Positions 44,088 to 53,723 of a stretch of DNA of 64,000 bases are shown piece after piece. The first letter of the stretch is position 1. Every line of letters starts with the position of its first letter. Both the position numbers and the translations under genes were made by a program. Source of the DNA: Legionella beliardensis (GTDB taxonomy: Bacteria > Pseudomonadota > Gammaproteobacteria > Legionellales > Legionellaceae); the NCBI RefSeq assembly GCF_900452395.1, contig NZ_UGNV01000001.1:2839501-2903500 (forward strand), in the 5' to 3' direction. The notes beneath the pieces were generated by a model that was not told the origin of the DNA, ran no database searches, and saw only the letters and a list, made by a program, of their open reading frames with translations.

Positions 44088-44203
44088 AACAAAGGCTTAA
44101 AGCTTAGGGTCTCGTAAACCGGCAAAGCAAAGAAATGTGCTTTGAGAGCGTCAGGATAGCTTTATGTGTGTTTGCAACAAAGCTTAAGCTTTAAGCCTTT
44201 GTT
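44088..44203. repeat. Perfect 19-bp inverted repeats enclosing 78 bases
   Basis: AACAAAGGCTTAAAGCTTA (44088-44106) and its exact reverse complement (44185-44203) lie in the 481-base gap between the divergent def and LysM genes. The inside has no frame. Looks like a small mobile repeat or a long hairpin in one of the two leaders. The remaining gap (44204-44457) is AT-rich promoter-like sequence. Confidence 0.8.
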
Positions 44204-44457
44204 ATTTTAATTATTTTTAAACAACCCTTGCTACTGTAAACTTCCAATCGTTTAAACCTGTAAAGAGGAAATTCATGCATAGACAAAATAGCCTCTTATT
44301 TATATAGTGGTGGATTATTATAAAATAACTTTAAAAAGATTTTAATTTTGTTTGTTATAAAAGTAGTAAAGTAGCAAATCATTTAATAAAATTGATTGTC
44401 TCCTTAAACGCAGCTAAGAATCACAACGCTTGGTGGTTTTTCTTCAAGGATTGATTA

Positions 44458-45501
44458 ATGCGATACATGCTGATTGTGGTTTGTTTATTATTACCTTTCT
44501 ATACTGAAGCGATTACATTACGCGCTGACTACCCTAAACGCTATGTGGTTCAACCTGGCGATACCTTATGGAGTATTGCAAACCGTTACCTGCATCAACC
44601 CTGGGAATGGAAAGCGTTATGGCATGCTAACCCTCAAATCAAACATCCCGACCGTCTCTATGCAGGTGCGGTATTAGAACTGCGTTTTTTTAAAAAAAAT
44701 CCTTATATTCGCGTACTTTCTAATGGAACAATAAAACTATCCCCTTACGTACGACCTTATCTTTTAGGGGACCCAATTCCCCCTATCCCCTTAACCGAAA
44801 TTAAGCCTTTTTTAAATGAATCACTCATCATGGATGATAATCGCTTAGCAAGAGCACCTTATGTTGTCGCTTATGTCGGCGAACATATGCTAGGTGGACA
44901 AGGCGATGAAGTCTATGTGCGAAGATTACATCGGGCGCCTGAAGCCTGTGATGATACGACCGTTGCTTATGCTATTTACCGCCCTAATTGCCCCTATAAA
45001 GACCCTAAAACAAAAAAAATCCTAGGTTATAAAGCAAGCTTAATTGGCTATGGGCAATTATCAAAAGGCGGAGAACCCGCCACCGTGTTATTAACCGAAA
45101 TCACCAAAGGCGTACGTATAGGTGATCGGGTGCTATTAAATGACTTTCCATCCTTTAATCTAAATTTTGAACCTAAAACACCACTTTATCCTTTAAGGGG
45201 AGTCATTATTGATGTCTTACCTGAATTCACGCAAGGGGCAGTTGGTTTGGTAGCTGTGATTAATCGGGGTCAAGATGCTGGGTTAGAGTCTGGCGATGTA
45301 TTAGGTATTTATTCACCAGCCCACCTCATTCGTGATCCTAAAGATTGCTTTAATCCATTAAAATGCTCTAAATCGGTTCTTCTACCCAGAGAGCGCTTAG
45401 GTGAAGCAATGGTATTTCGAGTCTTTACGCAAACAAGCTTTGCCTTGGTAGTTCGCTCTATTCGTGCTATTCATTTAGGAGATATAGTTACAAATCCATG
45501 A
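44458..45501 (+). CDS. tsaP: LysM-domain protein, TsaP-like
   Basis: The 347-aa protein has a signal peptide (about 1-18, MRYMLIVVCLLLPFYTEA) and a LysM murein-binding domain (about 28-77: YVVQPGDTLWSIANRYL ... ANPQIKHPDRLYAGAVLEL). A long C-terminal beta-rich region follows. In Pseudomonas the gene at this position, beside dprA and def-fmt-rsmB, encodes TsaP, which anchors the type IV pilus secretin PilQ to murein. The symbol rests on this synteny and domain layout. Stop overlaps the dprA start by 4 bases. Confidence 0.75.
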   Translation: MRYMLIVVCLLLPFYTEAITLRADYPKRYVVQPGDTLWSIANRYLHQPWEWKALWHANPQIKHPDRLYAGAVLELRFFKKNPYIRVLSNGTIKLSPYVRPYLLGDPIPPIPLTEIKPFLNESLIMDDNRLARAPYVVAYVGEHMLGGQGDEVYVRRLHRAPEACDDTTVAYAIYRPNCPYKDPKTKKILGYKASLIGYGQLSKGGEPATVLLTEITKGVRIGDRVLLNDFPSFNLNFEPKTPLYPLRGVIIDVLPEFTQGAVGLVAVINRGQDAGLESGDVLGIYSPAHLIRDPKDCFNPLKCSKSVLLPRERLGEAMVFRVFTQTSFALVVRSIRAIHLGDIVTNP

Positions 45502-46565
45502 ATAAAATTTATTTGCTTGCCCTCAACCGTATCCCACAGATTGGGCCTCGAAGTATAAAAAAACTATTAGGCCATTGGCCTTCGCTGGCCGATATGTTTG
45601 CGCTATCACAACTTCAATTAGAAGCTGCTGGCGTACCCTCTAAGTTAGCTGCTGCTATTAAAGAATTTGATTTCAAACAAGTTGATGCTGATTTAAATTG
45701 GGAAAAAATACCAAATCATCATTTAATTACTTGGGATGACCCGAATTACCCGAGCCTGCTTAAACAAATTTATGATGCGCCACCGATATTGTATGCTATT
45801 GGCGATTTAACCTGTTTCAAGCAATTAACTGTTGCCATGGTTGGCACACACAAACCCTCAGTAACAGGTGCTCAAACAGCATGGCAATTCGCCTTTGATT
45901 TAGCAGCAAACCAAATTACAGTGGTTAGTGGGCTTGCACTAGGAATCGATGCGCAAGCGCACCAAGGCTGTATAGCAGCAAAAGGTAAAACCATCGCGGT
46001 GTTAGGGACAGGCATTGATTGTATTTATCCTAAAAGCCATCTTCAATTAGCCAATCAAGTCACTGATGAGGGCTTATTAATTTCTGAATTTCCGTTAAAA
46101 AGCCCACCAATTGCTGGACATTTCCCTCGAAGAAACCGTATAATAAGCGGTTTGTCTTTAGCCACACTGGTCGTAGAAGCTGCAGTTCGTAGCGGCTCAT
46201 TGATTACAGCGCGTTTGGCTTTAGAACAAAACCGAGAGGTTATGGCAATACCAGGTTCTATTAATAATCCACAAGCCAAAGGTTGTCATTATTTATTACA
46301 ACAAGGGGCAAAACTAGTTACCTCTATTCATGATATTCTTGCTGAATTAGACATTGAGCATACTTTGTCTAGTAAAGAAGAATCCGCAATCAACCTTGCA
46401 ACCCATGATGAAAACCTAGTAAAGTGCCTAGGTTTTGAAATAGCGACTATTGATCAAATCATTCAGCGCAGTGGATTAAGTATTGAAACGGTCACCTGCA
46501 ATTTAACTGAATTAGAATTGCAGGGAATTATCAAAGCAGTGCCTGGCGGCTATATAAGGTGTTGA
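45498..46565 (+). CDS. dprA: DNA processing protein DprA
   Basis: The 355-aa protein loads RecA on incoming single-stranded DNA during natural transformation. It has an N-terminal SAM/HhH-like domain (PQIGPRSIKKLLGHWPS), the Rossmann DprA core (VSGLALGIDAQAHQGC, VLGTGIDCIYPKSH, FPRRNRIISGLS) and a C-terminal winged helix (ATIDQIIQRSGLSIETV). It is coupled to the LysM gene by a 4-base overlap, and smg follows after one base. Confidence 0.95.
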   Translation: MNKIYLLALNRIPQIGPRSIKKLLGHWPSLADMFALSQLQLEAAGVPSKLAAAIKEFDFKQVDADLNWEKIPNHHLITWDDPNYPSLLKQIYDAPPILYAIGDLTCFKQLTVAMVGTHKPSVTGAQTAWQFAFDLAANQITVVSGLALGIDAQAHQGCIAAKGKTIAVLGTGIDCIYPKSHLQLANQVTDEGLLISEFPLKSPPIAGHFPRRNRIISGLSLATLVVEAAVRSGSLITARLALEQNREVMAIPGSINNPQAKGCHYLLQQGAKLVTSIHDILAELDIEHTLSSKEESAINLATHDENLVKCLGFEIATIDQIIQRSGLSIETVTCNLTELELQGIIKAVPGGYIRC

Positions 46566-46566
46566 T

Positions 46567-47016
46567 ATGAAAGATAACCTATTAGAACTATTGATGAATT
46601 TCTTTGAGAAAAGCTTATCTAAGCTAACCCGAGGACAAACAGAAAACAATACAACAACCGATATCACAGCAAATAATGAATCAGATGACAATGAATTAGA
46701 AAGTAACGAAAATTCAGCCCTCATTATACGAGCAGCTCGTAATACATCAATTCGTATTTTTACAGCGCATGAACAAATTAAATTTACCAAAGCCAGTTAT
46801 CAGTTTCTAACTCGCATGTTACTGTGGGGTATCATTGCGTCTGAAACATTAGAATTAGTCATTAATCAACTGAGTAACTCTGAGTCACGTTTTGTGACCT
46901 TACAGGAAACTAAATGGACTATTCGCAATCTTTTAGCAGAAAATTTGGATGAATCTCAACTCGCTTTTCTTGATCTTGTGCTATACCAAAAGGAAGATAA
47001 GTTACCCCTGCACTAG
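46567..47016 (+). CDS. smg: Smg family protein (DUF494)
   Basis: The 149-aa acidic protein starts MKDNLLELLMNFFEKS and has the C-terminal QETKWTIRNLLAENLDESQLAFLDLVLYQKEDKL block typical of Smg/DUF494. Function unknown in the family. The dprA-smg-topA order is common in gammaproteobacteria and supports the call. About 15 residues around 30-50 (ENNTTTDITANNESDDNELESNEN) are low complexity. Confidence 0.88.
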   Translation: MKDNLLELLMNFFEKSLSKLTRGQTENNTTTDITANNESDDNELESNENSALIIRAARNTSIRIFTAHEQIKFTKASYQFLTRMLLWGIIASETLELVINQLSNSESRFVTLQETKWTIRNLLAENLDESQLAFLDLVLYQKEDKLPLH

Positions 47017-47145
47017 ATTTCTTAGGATTTATCTTCAAATGAGATGAGTAAATATAATTTTTAGTCTATAAAATAATCATTGAATGGCATTGTATTTATT
47101 TACCACTATTAGCAATTTAAGAGCCGTTAAGGAAAGGTTAACTTT

Positions 47146-49422
47146 ATGAGTAAACATTTGGTAATCGTAGAATCGCCTGCAAAGGCTAAAACGATTCAAA
47201 AATATTTAGGCAAGGACTATGAAGTTTTAGCATCATACGGCCACGTTCGTGATTTAGCACCACGTAAAGGCTCAGTAGATCCTGCTAAAGATTTTACAAT
47301 GTCTTATACTCCCGTTGAGAAAAATATACGGCACATCGATTCTATTGCTAAAACATTAAAAAATTCGCAATCTTTACTGCTGGCTACTGACCCTGATCGG
47401 GAAGGGGAAGCCATTTCATGGCATATCTTTGAGTTGATGCGCGAGCGCAATTTATTAAAAAATAAAGAAGTTCATCGAATTTTTTTCAATGAGATTACTA
47501 AATCAGCTATTCAAGAGGCCGTTAATAATCCTCGTGATATTTCTATGGATTTAGTTAATGCCCAACAAGCGAGACGAGCACTTGATTATTTAGTAGGCTT
47601 TAATCTTTCTCCTTTATTATGGAAAAAAATAAGACGCGGATTATCTGCGGGACGCGTGCAAAGTCCAGCACTGCGTTTAATTGTCGAACGTGAAGAAGAA
47701 ATTGAACGCTTTGTGCCTCAAGAATATTGGCGAATACTGGCTAAGTGTCAACATAAAAATGCCCCCTTTACAGCTAAACTTACTCACTATGAAGAAGAAA
47801 AATTACAGCAATTTACTATTCAAGGTTCAGAGCAAGCTCATCAGATTCGCGATAACCTGTTAAAGCTTGCACAAGGTCAATTATTAGTTACTAAGGTTGA
47901 GAAAAAACAACGTAAAAGAAAGCCTGCTTCGCCATTTATTACTTCTACCCTACAGCAGGAAGCCGCCCGTAAATTAGGTTTTACTGCACGTAAAACCATG
48001 ATGGTTGCTCAACAGCTTTATGAAGGAATTGATATTGGTACAGGAACGGTTGGTCTAATTACTTATATGCGTACAGATTCCGTTAACCTATCGCTAGAGG
48101 CTGTTCATGAAATCCGTGACTTCATTGAAAAACGTTATGGTAAGAATAATTGCCCACCAAACCCACGTATTTATAAAACTAAATCTAAAAATGCACAAGA
48201 AGCACATGAAGCCATTCGCCCGACCTCTGTTTTACGTACCCCTGAAACCGTAGAAAAGGCGCTATCGCCTGATCAATATAAGCTCTATAATTTAATTTGG
48301 AAACGCAGTATTGCTTGTCAAATGGAAGATGCCCTAATCGATATGGTTGCCGTTGATTTAGCTTGCGGGGAAAAAAATATTTTTCGCGCTAATGGTTCCT
48401 CTATTGCTTTCCCAGGTTTTCTTGCCGTTTATGAAGAAAGTCTAGATGATATGGGTGACGATGAGCAACAAGGCGTGATGTTACCTAATTTGCAAGTAGG
48501 CGAGCAAGTTACGCTACATGATATTACGGCTAACCAACACTTTACTGAGCCGCCACCACGCTATTCTGAAGCATCCTTAGTTAAGGATTTAGAAGAATAT
48601 GATATTGGTAGGCCTTCAACTTATGCAACCATTATTCATACGTTACAACAACGTGAATACGTGACCGTTGAGAAAAAGCGCTTTGTTCCAACTGATGTTG
48701 GCCGTATTGTTAATCGTTTTCTGACGGGTCATTTTACTCGTTACGTTGATTATCAATTTACCGCCCAGCTTGAAGATACGTTAGATGCTATTTCACGTGG
48801 CGAAAAAGAATGGATTCCCGTATTAAAAGAATTTTGGCAGCCTTTTAACCAGCAAATTCATGATATCGATGAAAGTATTCAAAGAAAGGACGTAACGACC
48901 GAAGTACTCGAAGAAAAATGCCCTCAATGCGACAGACCCTTGTCTATTCGCCTCGGTAAACGCGGACGCTTCATTGGCTGCACGGGTTATCCAGAATGCG
49001 ATTACACCCAGGCTCTTAACAGCCAGGACAATGAAAAAAATGAGCCGACCGTTGTTGAAGGTCGAGTTTGCCCTGAGTGCTCTAGCCCTTTGCATATTAA
49101 ATCAGGTCGTTACGGACGCTTTATTGGTTGCAGCAATTATCCTGAATGCAAGCACATGGAGCCGTTAGAAAAGCCTGCCGATACTGGTGTTGAATGCCCT
49201 CAATGTCATTCAGCCAAAATTTTGCAGCGTAAATCTCGTAAAGGTAAAATCTTTTTTTCATGCGGCAGTTACCCTAAATGTAATTATGCGCTCTGGAATG
49301 AACCCATTGATAGGCCTTGTCCGCAATGCCATTGGCCTTTATTAACGGTTAAAGAAACAAAGCGCAATGGCCGCAAGATTTTATGTCCCAAAGAGGGATG
49401 TAACTATTCGGCAGACGAATAG
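47146..49422 (+). CDS. topA: DNA topoisomerase I
   Basis: The 758-aa type IA topoisomerase relaxes negative supercoils. TOPRIM domain: VIVESPAKAKTIQKYL and LLATDPDREGEAI (DxDxE). The active-site Tyr is in GLITYMRTDS. Toprim-gate blocks EAHEAIRPT and YDIGRPSTYATII are present. The C-terminus has zinc-ribbon repeats (CPQCDRP..CTGYPEC, CPECSSP..CSNYPEC, CPQC..CGSYPKC, CPQCHWP). It is about 100 residues shorter than E. coli TopA because the C-terminal ribbon region is smaller. A 129-base gap with promoter room separates it from smg. Confidence 0.97.
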   Translation: MSKHLVIVESPAKAKTIQKYLGKDYEVLASYGHVRDLAPRKGSVDPAKDFTMSYTPVEKNIRHIDSIAKTLKNSQSLLLATDPDREGEAISWHIFELMRERNLLKNKEVHRIFFNEITKSAIQEAVNNPRDISMDLVNAQQARRALDYLVGFNLSPLLWKKIRRGLSAGRVQSPALRLIVEREEEIERFVPQEYWRILAKCQHKNAPFTAKLTHYEEEKLQQFTIQGSEQAHQIRDNLLKLAQGQLLVTKVEKKQRKRKPASPFITSTLQQEAARKLGFTARKTMMVAQQLYEGIDIGTGTVGLITYMRTDSVNLSLEAVHEIRDFIEKRYGKNNCPPNPRIYKTKSKNAQEAHEAIRPTSVLRTPETVEKALSPDQYKLYNLIWKRSIACQMEDALIDMVAVDLACGEKNIFRANGSSIAFPGFLAVYEESLDDMGDDEQQGVMLPNLQVGEQVTLHDITANQHFTEPPPRYSEASLVKDLEEYDIGRPSTYATIIHTLQQREYVTVEKKRFVPTDVGRIVNRFLTGHFTRYVDYQFTAQLEDTLDAISRGEKEWIPVLKEFWQPFNQQIHDIDESIQRKDVTTEVLEEKCPQCDRPLSIRLGKRGRFIGCTGYPECDYTQALNSQDNEKNEPTVVEGRVCPECSSPLHIKSGRYGRFIGCSNYPECKHMEPLEKPADTGVECPQCHSAKILQRKSRKGKIFFSCGSYPKCNYALWNEPIDRPCPQCHWPLLTVKETKRNGRKILCPKEGCNYSADE

Positions 49423-49489
49423 ACTAGCTAAAGATAAGATTTGGAACCAAATTCATATAATCCAGCGCCATACAATTATTATTTACTTT

Positions 49490-49636
49490 TTGTCATTCCC
49501 GTGTAGACGGGCATCCATGGCTCGCATTGACATGATGCTAACTTTAAGAATGGATCTCCGCCTGCGCGGAGATGACAAACGATTTTTGACTAGCAGGATT
49601 TTTAACTAACATGGATTCCTGCCTGTAGAGATGACA
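49490..49636. repeat. Hairpin repeat, family D (GTCATTCCCG type), with an extra half
   Basis: TTGTCATTCCCGTGTAGACG... (49490-49517) is inverted against TGGATCTCCGCCTGCGCGGAGATGACAA (49551-49578, partly shown), each with an inner CCG/CGG stem. A further half-copy (ATGGATTCCTGCCTG ... GATGACAG) lies at 49611-49636. This is the widespread GTCATTCCCGC/GGGAATCCA-type repeat of many proteobacteria. It follows topA and probably ends its transcript. The rest of the 372-base gap has nothing recognisable. Confidence 0.8.
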
Positions 49637-49794
49637 GTTTTGGTAAAAACCGAAATTGTAGCTCTAAGTGGCGCTCGGCTGGCGAAGAAAGTGGAGAAGC
49701 CAAGCTATTTGTTGAATTATTTTTTATCAAAATGAATCAAATACGCTTGTTCAATCGCTTGAAACTTAAGTTGCTACATTGTTTAAATTTACTA

Positions 49795-50109
49795 CTAAAT
49801 ACCCCGACTAGTATTAATCATTACTACGCGCCCGCTTTGAAATAAGACTTCATAGATAAATTCATTTGATGAAAATTGATAAGTCCAAACTTCATAAATA
49901 TCCGTAGCAATACCGTAAGGTACATTAAATTGATTGATTAAAAGGTTGGGATCTTGATAGACATCTTTTGCTAAAGGCTCGCCACATTTTCTTAAAACTA
50001 AAAACTTACTATCTCCTTCATAAACTAATGCATTGCCACAACGCATAGCAAACACATTAACACAGCCCAATAGCATTAGGGCTGTTAGGAAAATTTTAAG
50101 ATTAGGCAT
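49795..50109 (-). CDS. DUF2845 secreted protein
   Basis: The 104-aa protein has a signal peptide (about 1-21, ALMLLGCVNVFA) followed by MRCGNALVYEGDSKFLVLRKCGEP, the Cys-containing start of DUF2845, and a beta-rich tail (YEVWTYQFSSNEFIYEVLFQSGRV). Cys24 and Cys42 may pair. The hydrophobic LLGC could also be read as a lipobox, but cleavage after VFA is more likely. Function unknown. It follows the homospermidine synthase gene by 39 bases on the same strand. Confidence 0.78.
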   Translation of the reverse strand: MPNLKIFLTALMLLGCVNVFAMRCGNALVYEGDSKFLVLRKCGEPLAKDVYQDPNLLINQFNVPYGIATDIYEVWTYQFSSNEFIYEVLFQSGRVVMINTSRGI

Positions 50110-50148
50110 AACCGTCCAAATAAAAGGATACCTTCGCTTGATTATAGC

Positions 50149-51555
50149 TTAATTTACCCGAATATTAAGGAATTGCCATGGATCACTGTGATCTATTGCC
50201 TCAGCAAATAATTCACTGCGTTTCTGTAAGGGCGTCCAATCAGTATAATACCCCCCTAAATTACCTAAATAAGGCTCGGCAATATCTAAAACATAACGAT
50301 AATCTAAATCTTCAGGCTCAACTATACCACAATCTGGATGCTCTAAAGCCCAAAGCACCCCTGCCAACGTGCCCGAAGCAACTTGTAAACTAGTGGCATT
50401 ATTATAGGGCACAAAATCTCTGGCTGTTTGAATTGAGAGTTGCGAGCCATACCAATAAGCGCCTTTGCTGTTACCCATTAATAATACGCCTAATTCATCT
50501 ATACCCTCCATGACTTCATCAACAATTAAGCGTTTTTTCTCTTGGGCCTCAAAATAATTGCCAGATAATTCATATAAAGACAAGACAGCATCTGGACAAG
50601 GATTATACGCATAATGCACGGTTGGACGATAATAAACGCCTTGGTCATCTTGCAACGTTAAATAATTTGCTAAACTAATCGCTTCAGCATGGGTAATTAA
50701 AAAACCATGGCATGCACCGCCTAATGGTGTCCAAGTACGAACAAGGGTAGCAGCACCTGGTCGCTTCAAATAAATAGCGCATTTAGGCCCAAATTTATGC
50801 TGCTCTGCGTCTCGTGGCCAATGACGTTCATGTGTGCCCCAGCCTAACTCGGCAGGTTGTAAACCTTCAGAAATAAGACCATCTACAGACCAAGTATTAA
50901 CAAATTCTTCAGATTTTTTAGGCTGGCGTGTGGTTTGAGTGTCATGTTCTGCAATATGAATACTTTTAATCTCTAAACGATGCGCAAGCTCTGCCCAGTC
51001 AGTAGCTGTTTCTAAACGAGACATAGCTATACCCGTATCATTTGCCATATTCAAAAGCGCTTGTTTAACAAAATGAGATACTAAACCCGGATTAGCACCA
51101 TGGGTAATCACCGCTGTCTTTTTTGCTTTATCTTTAAGCTTAAGAACCTCTTCACGAAGCGCATAATTGGTTCGCAAAGCAGGTGCAATAGAGCCATCTA
51201 GATAAATTCCATCCCAGGGCTCAGAACAGGTATCAAGATATAAGGCACCCTTCTCTTGACAAAGTTTAATCAAATCAACACTTGAAACACCTAAAGAAAG
51301 ATTTAATAAAAAATCACCTTCTTGTAAGAATCCTCCGAGGATTTCATAATAATTTTCTTCAGTGATGGTTTGATGGTGAAAGTTAACTTGAAATTGTTGT
51401 GCGATTTTAAGCCCTTCATTGTCTTTACTAATGATTGTTATTTGTTCAGGCTGAAAGATTAAATGTCGAAAAAGTAACGGTAAGATCGCTTGTCCAATAC
51501 TGCCAAAACCCAAAATTAAGATTCTTTTTTGTAATTGAACTTTTCTTATTACCAT
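50149..51555 (-). CDS. hss: Homospermidine synthase
   Basis: The 468-aa NAD-dependent enzyme forms sym-homospermidine from putrescine (and spermidine). Rossmann start: ILILGFGSIGQAILPLL. Family blocks: LDTCSEPWDG, ITHGANPGLVSHFVKQAL, LGWGTHERHWPRDA and EGIDELGVLLMGNSKGAYWYGSQLSI. It matches bacterial HSS length. Homospermidine synthase is known from Legionella and supports the assignment of the window. It is monocistronic or with the DUF2845 gene. Confidence 0.92.
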   Translation of the reverse strand: MVIRKVQLQKRILILGFGSIGQAILPLLFRHLIFQPEQITIISKDNEGLKIAQQFQVNFHHQTITEENYYEILGGFLQEGDFLLNLSLGVSSVDLIKLCQEKGALYLDTCSEPWDGIYLDGSIAPALRTNYALREEVLKLKDKAKKTAVITHGANPGLVSHFVKQALLNMANDTGIAMSRLETATDWAELAHRLEIKSIHIAEHDTQTTRQPKKSEEFVNTWSVDGLISEGLQPAELGWGTHERHWPRDAEQHKFGPKCAIYLKRPGAATLVRTWTPLGGACHGFLITHAEAISLANYLTLQDDQGVYYRPTVHYAYNPCPDAVLSLYELSGNYFEAQEKKRLIVDEVMEGIDELGVLLMGNSKGAYWYGSQLSIQTARDFVPYNNATSLQVASGTLAGVLWALEHPDCGIVEPEDLDYRYVLDIAEPYLGNLGGYYTDWTPLQKRSELFAEAIDHSDPWQFLNIRVN

Positions 51556-51759
51556 TTCGATCCTTGGTTAATTAAAATGAATAGATTAATTGTTTGATAT
51601 TTTTACAATAAGTATAAGTACTTAATTTAGCGAGTATTTTTTCTAAATTAATCACCTTATACTTTGCTAAAGAATAATAAAAAAAAATAATAAAAGTAAA
51701 CTTTTTAAAAATAAAAAATATAAATCATTTAAATTTGGCTCACTATAGCTTCATTTAAC

Positions 51760-52641
51760 TTAGCTTTTATAAAGGTGTCTTAAGCAATTTTGCTTATTTT
51801 TAAGTAGGTGTAATGTAGTTTCAGTAGCCAATATTTCCTCACTTAACTGTTGTTTAACAACAAAGCGATACCATAAAAGCCAGCTCTGCCAAATTAAATG
51901 CCAATCATCATTTGCTATCGCTGGAATAGCTCTAAACTGCCTATACCCTTGTAGCGTTGCTAAAAATAACTGCTCTGAGAAATAACCACGAGTGATACCG
52001 GCACAATTACAGGCAAGCCCTACTAACTCAATGCCTGGATGAATAAGGCCTGCACTTTCCCAATCTATTAGGTGTAATCTATTGTGAGCTTGCCAAACAA
52101 TGTTGGTAGCATGAATGTCTCGATGACTAACTAACCAGGACTCGGCGGCTAAGCTGGCATTGCATTGATTAATAATGTCTCGCAGCCAATTTGGGCAAGG
52201 AGTAGTCTTTGGCCAATTTATAGCCGGAAATGGCAAGGCATTTTCTGTCGTTAAATTTAATAAGTGAATACGAGCTAATACCCCGCCAAGGATATGCGCT
52301 TGCCTAATTGAGATAATAGAGCTTATATTTCCTTCATAAAAAGGGCGAATTATTCCATACCCTTTTTTTAGGGTTAAAATAGGTGAGCTATTTACAGGAC
52401 ATAAAGCGCGATAAGTTAGGTTCAATTCGTCAGCTATAAGGCTGGTTATTTTTTCTGTTGCTAATAATTGCTGGTAAGTTACCTGACCTAACCAAGTTCG
52501 ACTAGAAAATGCTTTACAAACCCATTGACTACCATCTGCTAACTTAATTAAGTCAAGATGATGTTGTAAACCACCTTGTAATGCAGCAATGGTAATTATT
52601 TCTTGATTAAAAAAATTACAAGCCCAATGCTCAGTCCGCAT
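51760..52641 (-). CDS. Aminoglycoside/choline phosphotransferase-family kinase
   Basis: The 293-aa protein has the APH fold: N-lobe about 1-105, catalytic loop LVSHRDIHATNIVW (HxDxxxxN, Asp and Asn present) and metal-binding LIDWESAG. The substrate could be choline, ethanolamine, thiamine, a sugar or an antibiotic; nothing in the sequence decides. The N-lobe nucleotide-binding region (LADGSQWVCKAFSS) is plausible. It overlaps the PH-domain gene by 11 bases, suggesting a shared transcript. Confidence 0.82.
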   Translation of the reverse strand: MRTEHWACNFFNQEIITIAALQGGLQHHLDLIKLADGSQWVCKAFSSRTWLGQVTYQQLLATEKITSLIADELNLTYRALCPVNSSPILTLKKGYGIIRPFYEGNISSIISIRQAHILGGVLARIHLLNLTTENALPFPAINWPKTTPCPNWLRDIINQCNASLAAESWLVSHRDIHATNIVWQAHNRLHLIDWESAGLIHPGIELVGLACNCAGITRGYFSEQLFLATLQGYRQFRAIPAIANDDWHLIWQSWLLWYRFVVKQQLSEEILATETTLHLLKNKQNCLRHLYKS

Positions 52642-53077
52642 TCATAAGTTGCTCAATATAACGCCGGCAGGTTAAAGGCTTGTTTAAAAAATTAATATCT
52701 TGTTTCGTACCGCCTGTCCCAATAATAGTAATTGAGCCATAATTAAAGATACTGCCTAACAATGATTGGCTAATATTAATGCTTTCAATTTTATTTAAAG
52801 GAATATCGACTGTTTGCCTTACTAAGACCCCTTTGCGCAGCAGCACTTGCTTTTTTTTAATGACTAATGAGGAAAAGTGATAATGCACCCAGGTAATTAA
52901 TAACCAGATTACACCGATAATGACAATGACTAAAGCAACTTCTTTGAGTTGTTCTACTTGTATACCTAAAAACAAGCCAATTGCTGTTAAAAGGCCAGGC
53001 CAGAGAAAAAGAAGCCAATGAAGTTTTGCAATATATACGACGTTATCACCCGCCATGTTCGCCATCAGTAACCTCAC
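52631..53077 (-). CDS. Membrane protein with bacterial PH (YdbS/DUF304-like) domain
   Basis: The 148-aa protein has two TM helices (about 20-40 and 46-65) followed by a bacterial PH domain (HFSSLVIKKKQVLLRKGVLVRQTVDIPLNKIESINISQSLLGSIFNYGSITIIGTGG). The NKIESI and FNYGSI pieces are typical of YdbS-type proteins. Start at 53077 or at ATG five codons later (MANMAGDN). Function unknown; members sit in the inner membrane. It overlaps the kinase gene. Confidence 0.83.
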   Translation of the reverse strand: MRLLMANMAGDNVVYIAKLHWLLFLWPGLLTAIGLFLGIQVEQLKEVALVIVIIGVIWLLITWVHYHFSSLVIKKKQVLLRKGVLVRQTVDIPLNKIESINISQSLLGSIFNYGSITIIGTGGTKQDINFLNKPLTCRRYIEQLMNAD

Positions 53078-53242
53078 TCATGAATAAGTCAATCATTATC
53101 GTTTAGATAGTTAAATGTATTAAAACCATCAATATCTTAAAAGAATTAAAAAAAATCTTAAACTTTCCTTCGAGTGACATTATGCTAAAATTTGAAAATT
53201 AAATACACTAATCATTTTATCCTTTTCTAAATTAAGGTAATT

Positions 53243-53665
53243 ATGCGTCCTATTAATCGTTGCTTAAATAAGCAATTAGTTACTCTTTGCCAACAAGTTA
53301 TGCAGTTAGATAGCCTTAATTCTAAATTAGCTCAGTTTATTCCCGCTCATTTACAACCTCATTGCTATGCAGGTAGTTTTAATAAGGGATGTCTTCTCCT
53401 TATCACTGACGATGCTGTGTGGGCTACTGAGATTCGCTATATTATACCTGAGTTACGGGATTACTTACGGAAAGAAGCCGGCCTTTATCAATTAATCAAT
53501 ATTAATGTACATGTCACACAATCTCAGGATGTGAAAAACACTAGAAAACCTTTAAAAGGTCAACCTATTTCTCCTAAAACGCGTCATACCATTCGAAATA
53601 TAGGTGATCTATGTCACTATAGTCCGTTAAAAGAAGCGTTATATCGCTTAGCAGATGAGCCTTAG
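53243..53665 (+). CDS. dciA: DciA-like DUF721 protein (DnaB helicase loader/operator)
   Basis: The 140-aa protein starts with an alpha/beta domain of DUF721 type (about 25-100: FIPAHLQPHCYAGSFNKGCLLLITDDAVWATEIRYIIPELRDYLRKE). It stands convergent to lpxC, the place where DUF721 is found in many gammaproteobacteria. DciA replaces DnaC/DnaI in loading DnaB in most bacteria. In DciA of Pseudomonas the KH-like domain is also N-terminal, followed by a flexible tail; the same is seen here. Confidence 0.8.
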   Translation: MRPINRCLNKQLVTLCQQVMQLDSLNSKLAQFIPAHLQPHCYAGSFNKGCLLLITDDAVWATEIRYIIPELRDYLRKEAGLYQLININVHVTQSQDVKNTRKPLKGQPISPKTRHTIRNIGDLCHYSPLKEALYRLADEP

Positions 53666-53723
53666 GCTTGTTTATTTAAACCTTAGATTGTTTAAGACTT
53701 TTTATTACAGTCACCTATAACTA

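Noticed and set aside
43934-44125. A 63-aa minus-strand frame upstream of def, with a hydrophobic C-terminal half
   Set aside because: It overlaps the def start in another frame, lacks a ribosome binding site and has no recognisable homologue; most likely chance.
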